A model generated the notes under the pieces. That model saw only the letters and a program-made list of their open reading frames with translations. It had not been told where the DNA came from and searched no databases. Source: Bacillota bacterium (GTDB lineage Bacteria; Bacillota; Clostridia; Oscillospirales; Ruminococcaceae). From it: a stretch of DNA of 18,723 nucleotides. The stretch is taken from NCBI GenBank assembly GCA_023458875.1, contig JAEWXO010000026.1, positions 1 to 18,723 of the forward strand, given 5' to 3'. Positions 14,658-18,723 of this stretch are shown here, in pieces. Every line of letters begins with the position of its first letter. Within the stretch, counting starts at the first letter, position 1. The position numbers were made by a program, and so were the translations under genes.

Positions 14658-16127
14658 ATGAGTGAAATTAACCTTAAATCTCCTGAAGTTCAGATTCGTG
14701 AAATAAGACTGAACTCACTGACAGGCTTTCAGGGAAATGCATCGGAGCTTGTAAAGGGCTGTTCCGGCTGTGGTCTGAAGGATAAGGTGCGTTCTTTCAG
14801 TCAGTGTCTTGGATGCTCAACTTCGTTTGCGGCTTGTACTACAGTGCTTATTCAGGATGCGGCAGTAATAAGCCATGGTCCGGTCGGATGTTCCTCATGC
14901 CTGCATGAATTCGCATTTACATACAGAGTGAATTCTCATCTCAGAGAAATAAAAAATCCGACACAGAGAAAAATATATTCAACGAATCTGGAGGAGCACG
15001 ACACAATATACGGAGGAAATGAAAAGCTTGCAAATGCAATAAGAGAAGTCTATGACAGGGCAAACCCAAAAGCAATTTTCATAATTACAACATGTGCCTC
15101 GGGAATAATAGGTGATGATGTAGACGGAATAGCAAGCGAAGCGGAGGAAGAGCTCGGAATACCGGTAGCAGCAATTTTCTGTGAGGGCTTCCGTTCAAGA
15201 ATATGGACATCAGGCTTTGATGCAGGCTATCACGGAATAGCAAGAAAGCTTATAAAACCAGCTACGGAGAAGAGAAATATTATAAATGTCATAAACTTCT
15301 GGGGAAGTGATATTTTCTCTGAATGGCTTTCTGAATTCGGATATAAGCCGAATTATCTGACTCCGTATTCAACAGTTGACTCCATTGCACATTCCTCTGA
15401 AGCTAAAGCTACAATTCAGGCATGTGCAACACTTGGCTCATATCTTGGTGCCTTACTTGAAAAGGACTTTGGTGTTACGGAAACAAAAACATCACCTCCA
15501 TACGGAATAGCTCAGACAGACAGATGGTTCAGGGAGCTGGGCTCAATCCTTGGAAAGGAACAGGAAGCAGAGGATTTTCTGAAAAGGAAAAAAGAAGAGT
15601 ATCTTCCTAAGATAGAGGAGCTTCGTGAAAAGTTAAAGGGAAAAACCGCATTTGTTACAGCCGGTGCTTCTCACGGACATTCACTTCTTGCAATACTTGG
15701 TGAGCTGGGAATTAAAGCACAGGGAGCGGCTATTTTTCACCATGACCCGGTTTACGATAACGGTTCTCCGGAGTCGGATACATTAGGGCATACGGTTAAG
15801 GATTATGGCGATGTTCCGAATTATAATGTCTGCAACAAGCAGGAGTTCGAGCTTGTAAATCAGCTTAACAGAATACACCCTGATATTCTTCTTGCAAGAC
15901 ATGGCGGGATGACATTGTGGGGAGCTAAATTCGGAATACCGTCACTTCTTATAGGAGATGAGCATTATGGCATGGGCTATGAAGGACTTGTAAACTATGG
16001 TGAACGTATTCTTGAAACCCTTGAAAATAACGAATTTGTTACTAATCTTGCCAAAAATGCTGTAAATCCGTATTCAAAATGGTGGCTTGAGCAAAAGCCT
16101 CATACTTTTCTGGGAGGCGATGAATAA
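14658..16127 (+). CDS. Nitrogenase-like component 1 alpha subunit (NifD-like)
   Basis: A 489-residue member of the oxidoreductase/nitrogenase component 1 family. P-cluster-type cysteines are C53 (GCSTSFAAC), C78 (HGPVGCSS) and C146 (TTCASGIIGDD), with spacing close to NifD C62, C88 and C154. C256 (IQACATLGSYLG) sits where NifD has the cofactor ligand C275. By eye, NifD H442 aligns with G433 in the run KFGIPSLLIGDEHYG, with H436 three residues later. Extra cysteines C35, C38, C50, C60 and C81 crowd the N-terminus. This is not a standard NifD; it fits the group IV-like enzymes. A candidate substrate is an organosulfur compound. GGAGGG precedes the ATG. Confidence 0.9.
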   Translation: MSEINLKSPEVQIREIRLNSLTGFQGNASELVKGCSGCGLKDKVRSFSQCLGCSTSFAACTTVLIQDAAVISHGPVGCSSCLHEFAFTYRVNSHLREIKNPTQRKIYSTNLEEHDTIYGGNEKLANAIREVYDRANPKAIFIITTCASGIIGDDVDGIASEAEEELGIPVAAIFCEGFRSRIWTSGFDAGYHGIARKLIKPATEKRNIINVINFWGSDIFSEWLSEFGYKPNYLTPYSTVDSIAHSSEAKATIQACATLGSYLGALLEKDFGVTETKTSPPYGIAQTDRWFRELGSILGKEQEAEDFLKRKKEEYLPKIEELREKLKGKTAFVTAGASHGHSLLAILGELGIKAQGAAIFHHDPVYDNGSPESDTLGHTVKDYGDVPNYNVCNKQEFELVNQLNRIHPDILLARHGGMTLWGAKFGIPSLLIGDEHYGMGYEGLVNYGERILETLENNEFVTNLAKNAVNPYSKWWLEQKPHTFLGGDE

Positions 16128-17464
16128 TGTCAGGAATAATCGAACAGGAACGCTTTACCTGTGCTATAGGTGCATTGCAGTCGGTAGTTGCAATAAAAAG
16201 GGCAGTACCGATTCTTCATTCGGGTCCCGGATGCGGAACGATGGTAAATGGTTTTTTTGAGCGCTCGAGAGGATATGCCGGAGGAAATACTTCTCCGTGT
16301 ACAAATTTTGGCGAAACAGAGGTTGTTTTCGGCGGAACGGAGAGACTCAGGCAGATTATTGAAAATACATATAAGGTCCTTGATACAGATCTTCAGGTTG
16401 TCGTGACCGGATGTACAGCGGATATTGTCGGTGACGATGTTGCGTCAGTTGTAAATGAATTCGCTTCAGGCGGAAAGCCTATTGTCCATGTTGAAACAGC
16501 AGGCTTTAAATCAAATAATTATGTATCACACAGCAATGTTTTAAATGCAATAATAAATCAGTATACTGATAAATTCATTTCAGAAAATCCGGTTCGTTCA
16601 GAAAAAAAACTTGTAAATCTTTTTGCTTCAATTCCGTATCAGGATCAGTTCTGGAAAGGGAATCTCAAAGAATACAAGAGACTTCTGGAGGGAATAGGCC
16701 TTGAAGTAAACATTCTGTTCGGCCCTCATTCGGGCGGAGTAAAGGAATGGCGGTCTGTTCCGAAGGCTAACTTTAATATACTTGTTTCACCATGGTACGG
16801 AGAGCCTGTTGTAAAAAATCTCGAAGAAAAGTACGGTCAGCCGTATTATCATTTCAGATATATTCCGATTGGTGCAAACGAAACAATAAACTTCTTAAAC
16901 GGAGTTATTGAATTTGCAAATGAAAATGGTGCAGAGCTTGATGAAGAAAAGGCAAGAAGCTTTATAAACGAGGAAAACAGTGCATATTATGATGAAATAG
17001 ATAATCTTGCAACATTTCTGACTGAATTCCGCTACGGGCTTCCGAATCATGTTCATATTCTGCACGATGCAGGATATGTGGTCGGTCTCTCTAAATTCCT
17101 TCTGCATGAAGTCGGAATTGTTCCGAAAGAGCAGTTTATTGTTGACAACACTCCGGAGGAATATATTGAAAGAGTAACTGCGGACTTAAAATCAGTATCC
17201 GATAAGCGTGATATTCCGGTATATTTTAATCCCGATGCTGGAGCGCTGCAGGATGTTATCAGAAAACTTGATAACAAAGGCAGAGGCATTATTTTAGGCA
17301 GCGGCTGGGATAAGGAGCTTGCAAAAGAGAAAGACTTTGACTTTTTGTCAATCTCGGTTCCAACGCCTTACAGGCTTGTTTTAACGACAAACTATGTTGG
17401 ATTTACCGGCGGATTAAGAATGATTGAAGATATTTATGACACGGTACTTTATTCATATAAGTAG
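16127..17464 (+). CDS. Nitrogenase-like component 1 beta subunit (NifK-like)
   Basis: A 445-residue partner of the preceding NifD-like protein; together they should form an alpha2beta2 complex. The three P-cluster-type cysteines are C12 (FTCAIGA), C36 (GPGCGT) and C96 (TGCTADIVGDD), spaced much like NifK C70, C95 and C153. TEVVFGG (64-70) is the conserved stretch between them. The long N-terminal extension of molybdenum NifK is missing, as in VnfK, AnfK and many nitrogenase-like proteins. The start overlaps the alpha-subunit stop (TAATG), so equal production of both subunits is expected. The presence of a separate K gene separates this system from CfbD, which works as a homodimer. Confidence 0.9.
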   Translation: MSGIIEQERFTCAIGALQSVVAIKRAVPILHSGPGCGTMVNGFFERSRGYAGGNTSPCTNFGETEVVFGGTERLRQIIENTYKVLDTDLQVVVTGCTADIVGDDVASVVNEFASGGKPIVHVETAGFKSNNYVSHSNVLNAIINQYTDKFISENPVRSEKKLVNLFASIPYQDQFWKGNLKEYKRLLEGIGLEVNILFGPHSGGVKEWRSVPKANFNILVSPWYGEPVVKNLEEKYGQPYYHFRYIPIGANETINFLNGVIEFANENGAELDEEKARSFINEENSAYYDEIDNLATFLTEFRYGLPNHVHILHDAGYVVGLSKFLLHEVGIVPKEQFIVDNTPEEYIERVTADLKSVSDKRDIPVYFNPDAGALQDVIRKLDNKGRGIILGSGWDKELAKEKDFDFLSISVPTPYRLVLTTNYVGFTGGLRMIEDIYDTVLYSYK

Positions 17465-17478
17465 AGGAGTGAGCGGAA

Positions 17479-17808
17479 ATGCCAAGAGTGGCACTTGCTT
17501 CAACAGACGGATATTTTATTAATGAGCATTTCGGAAGAGCAAGAGCATTCGCTGTTGTTGATGTCTCGGAAGATGGATACGAATTTCTTGAAACAAGACA
17601 GGTTACAAAATGCTGTAATAAAGGCGAGCATAACGAAAGTGATTTTGATAATGTTATAAATGTTCTGTCTGACTGTGATGCGGTTTTTGTCAGCAGAATA
17701 GGAATAGAAGCATCGGCATATCTTATTTCAAAAGGATTAAGGGTGTTTACTGCACCGGGAATTATCGATGATGTTATTAAAAAGGTTATAGAAGATAAGG
17801 TTCTGTAA
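17479..17808 (+). CDS. NifX/NifB-C-terminal family small protein
   Basis: A 109-residue single-domain protein of the dinitrogenase iron-molybdenum cofactor family (PF02579), the fold of NifX, NafY and the end of NifB, which bind or carry cofactor precursors. NEHFGRARAFAVVDV (15-29) is the hallmark segment. C45-C46 with H51 and DCDAVFVSRIG (65-75) match the metal-cluster-binding side. The radical SAM part of NifB is absent, so it cannot build the 8Fe core itself. It lies 14 bases after the beta-subunit gene with its own GAGGAG and ends the operon. It probably stores or delivers a cluster to the D/K complex. Members of this family also occur outside nitrogenase loci. Confidence 0.85.
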   Translation: MPRVALASTDGYFINEHFGRARAFAVVDVSEDGYEFLETRQVTKCCNKGEHNESDFDNVINVLSDCDAVFVSRIGIEASAYLISKGLRVFTAPGIIDDVIKKVIEDKVL

Positions 17809-17844
17809 AAAAAGACATCACCGCACATAAAAATGCGGTGATGT
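17807..17844 (-). terminator. Terminator between convergent operons
   Basis: ACATCACCGCA and TGCGGTGATGT form a perfect 11-bp stem with an 8-base loop. On the minus strand it is followed by CTTTTTTT, so it ends the acetyltransferase transcript. On the plus strand only AAATTATA follows, so it may also slow or end the nitrogenase-like operon, less strongly. The T-run overlaps the stop codon of the NifX-like gene. Confidence 0.85.
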
Positions 17845-17847
17845 AAA

Positions 17848-18438
17848 TTATACTATGCTGTCAATCATTGAGTATAAAGAATTTTTATCAAGCTTGCAGA
17901 AAGGCGTCGGCGGAGCAGGATCAGGTTCATAATTGCCCAGCTGTTTTTCAAGCCAGATGGTGTCACGCCACTTTCCAAGCTTAAATCCTGTATTATGAAA
18001 TACAGAAGTTTCTTTAAATCCTGATTTTTTATGAAAAGCAACACTTTTGTCGTTTGGATAAGTTATGCAGGCATATGCTGTTTTATATCCCTGAAGTGCA
18101 AGAATATTAAGAAGAACGGTATATAGCTTTTTTGCAATTCCTGAGCGCTGATATTTTTCCTGGACATAGACAGAAGTTTCCGCATTCCACATATAGGCTT
18201 CACGTTCACGCTGTTTTGTGGCATAGGCATAACCAACCGGAACCCCGCCAATCTCATAAACAAGATAGGGAAACTGCTCTGTATAATGCAGTATCCGTTC
18301 TGCAAACTCATCCCTTGTCGGAACAGTGCATTCAAACGTAATATCGCTGTTCAGAATATATGGCGCATATATATCAAGAATTGCCTGTGCATCAGCAAAA
18401 TCATCAGTGTTAACAAAACGTATTACAGAGGTGTTCAT
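17848..18438 (-). CDS. PAT/MnaT-type GNAT N-acetyltransferase
   Basis: A 196-residue GNAT enzyme that moves acetyl from acetyl-CoA to an amino group. It carries the phosphinothricin acetyltransferase/MnaT pattern: IYAPYILNSDITFE (23-36), PVGYAYA (67-73), WNAETSVYV (84-92), acetyl-CoA loop QRSGIA (97-102), YPNDKSVAFHKKSGF, and FKLGKWRDTIW near the end. Characterised relatives acetylate methionine sulfone, methionine sulfoximine and phosphinothricin. The C-terminal tail of about 30 residues is longer than usual. Its SD overlaps the stop of the upstream regulator (TAAGGAG), so translation is coupled. Next to a methionine-type importer this may detoxify or recycle methionine analogues, which is inference. 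Confidence 0.87.
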   Translation of the reverse strand: MNTSVIRFVNTDDFADAQAILDIYAPYILNSDITFECTVPTRDEFAERILHYTEQFPYLVYEIGGVPVGYAYATKQREREAYMWNAETSVYVQEKYQRSGIAKKLYTVLLNILALQGYKTAYACITYPNDKSVAFHKKSGFKETSVFHNTGFKLGKWRDTIWLEKQLGNYEPDPAPPTPFCKLDKNSLYSMIDSIV

Positions 18439-18450
18439 AAAATGTTCTCC

Positions 18451-18723
18451 TTAAATATAATACATTACAGACTGCTCACTGGCGTTTTTGTCAGCTTCTT
18501 TGACTAAGTTTCCGAGCGTTACACGGCTGAGTGACTTTTTAATATCCTCATCCAATGCATCAAAAACCAAAGAATGCAGAGTTTTTTCATAAGCCGGAGC
18601 AGATTCTGAAACAGTTTCCTCGGCTTTTTCAAAAAGCGTGCTTTCAATTGAAGAAAGAATATCAAATACAGTAATCTCATCAGGTGAACGGGAAATCTGG
18701 TATCCACCCTGAGAGCCTTTTAC
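18451..18723 (-). CDS. CymR-like Rrf2 transcriptional regulator (C-terminal part, cut by window edge)
   Basis: The frame enters from the right edge and ends with a TAA at 18451-18453; 90 residues are visible. GSQGGYQISRSPDEIT is the Rrf2 wing motif (GGYxLxRxPxxIT), followed by a long helix and the terminal SEQSVMYYI. No cysteine occurs in the visible part, so the Fe-S-binding cysteines of IscR and NsrR are absent. The lack of cysteines and the end close to MYFI/MFYI resemble CymR, the repressor of cysteine and methionine-sulfur uptake in Bacillus, which senses sulfur through CysK. The DNA-binding N-terminus lies outside the window. It shares an operon with the acetyltransferase and may control the convergent operon; that link is inference. 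Confidence 0.85.
   Translation of the reverse strand, partial: VKGSQGGYQISRSPDEITVFDILSSIESTLFEKAEETVSESAPAYEKTLHSLVFDALDEDIKKSLSRVTLGNLVKEADKNASEQSVMYYI

Noticed and set aside
13764..16127. Protochlorophyllide or chlorophyllide reductase, or coenzyme F430 enzyme (CfbCD)
   Set aside because: No other bacteriochlorophyll or F430 genes are present, and CfbCD has a single homodimeric catalytic subunit, whereas here separate D and K genes with P-cluster-type Cys are present.
13764..17464. Ordinary molybdenum nitrogenase (nifHDK) for nitrogen fixation
   Set aside because: The NifD-like subunit lacks the cofactor His position, the NifK-like subunit lacks the long N-terminal extension, no cofactor synthesis genes accompany it, and the operon begins with a methionine-type importer.
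1..18723. CRISPR array, tRNA or rRNA genes
   Set aside because: No regularly spaced repeats and no tRNA-like cloverleaf with a GTTC-type T-loop or rRNA signature sequences were seen on either strand.

Overview
The window looks like chromosomal DNA of a low-GC, strictly anaerobic Firmicute of the class Clostridia, most likely a Ruminococcus-like gut or rumen bacterium. The basis is the AT-rich intergenic DNA, strong AGGAGG-type ribosome binding sites, sigma-A promoters of the TTGACA/TATAAT type, a CymR-like Rrf2 regulator and the overall protein flavour. The genus is inference only.

Region 1 (1-2800) is a worn segment. It holds the end of an IS3-family transposase and a deletion scar in which the start of an ammonium transporter (amt) is joined to the last 24 codons of a PII protein gene (glnK/glnB). 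A DUF3592-type membrane protein follows, with a clear promoter and a palindrome over its -10 box. Then come short broken reading frames and a nitroreductase-family gene ending in a terminator.

Region 2 (2800-10760) is accessory. It holds a 1588-residue protein that joins a DnaQ-like exonuclease domain, a RecQ helicase and a UvrD-type helicase. Next to it lie a C-terminal remnant of a large serine recombinase, an AAA+ ATPase with a nuclease-like C-terminal domain (DUF234 type), and a short-chain dehydrogenase. The ATPase promoter is flanked by a perfect 12-bp inverted repeat.

Region 3 (10760-17810) is the most interesting part: a single apparent operon behind a consensus promoter at 11047-11075. 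In order it encodes a strongly foldable leader RNA, a 39-codon cysteine-containing micro-ORF, a MetNIQ-type (methionine-family) ABC transporter, a nitrogenase-like NifH-, NifD- and NifK-type reductase, and a small NifX/NifB-C-terminal-type protein. Genes overlap or sit less than 30 bp apart. The NifD-like subunit keeps the three P-cluster-type cysteines and a candidate cofactor-binding Cys but has no His where NifD has its FeMo-cofactor His. No nifB, nifE, nifN or nifV is present. This argues against ordinary nitrogen fixation. It fits a group IV-like nitrogenase homologue that reduces another substrate, and the methionine-type transporter suggests an organosulfur compound, by analogy with methylthio-alkane reductase (Mar).

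Region 4 (17810-18723) runs convergently. It holds the C-terminal half of a CymR-like Rrf2 regulator (sulfur control in Bacillus), translationally coupled to a PAT/MnaT-type N-acetyltransferase, a family known to act on methionine analogues. Regions 3 and 4 together suggest a sulfur-scavenging locus: uptake, reductive cleavage, and sulfur-responsive control. That reading is inference from family membership and gene order.
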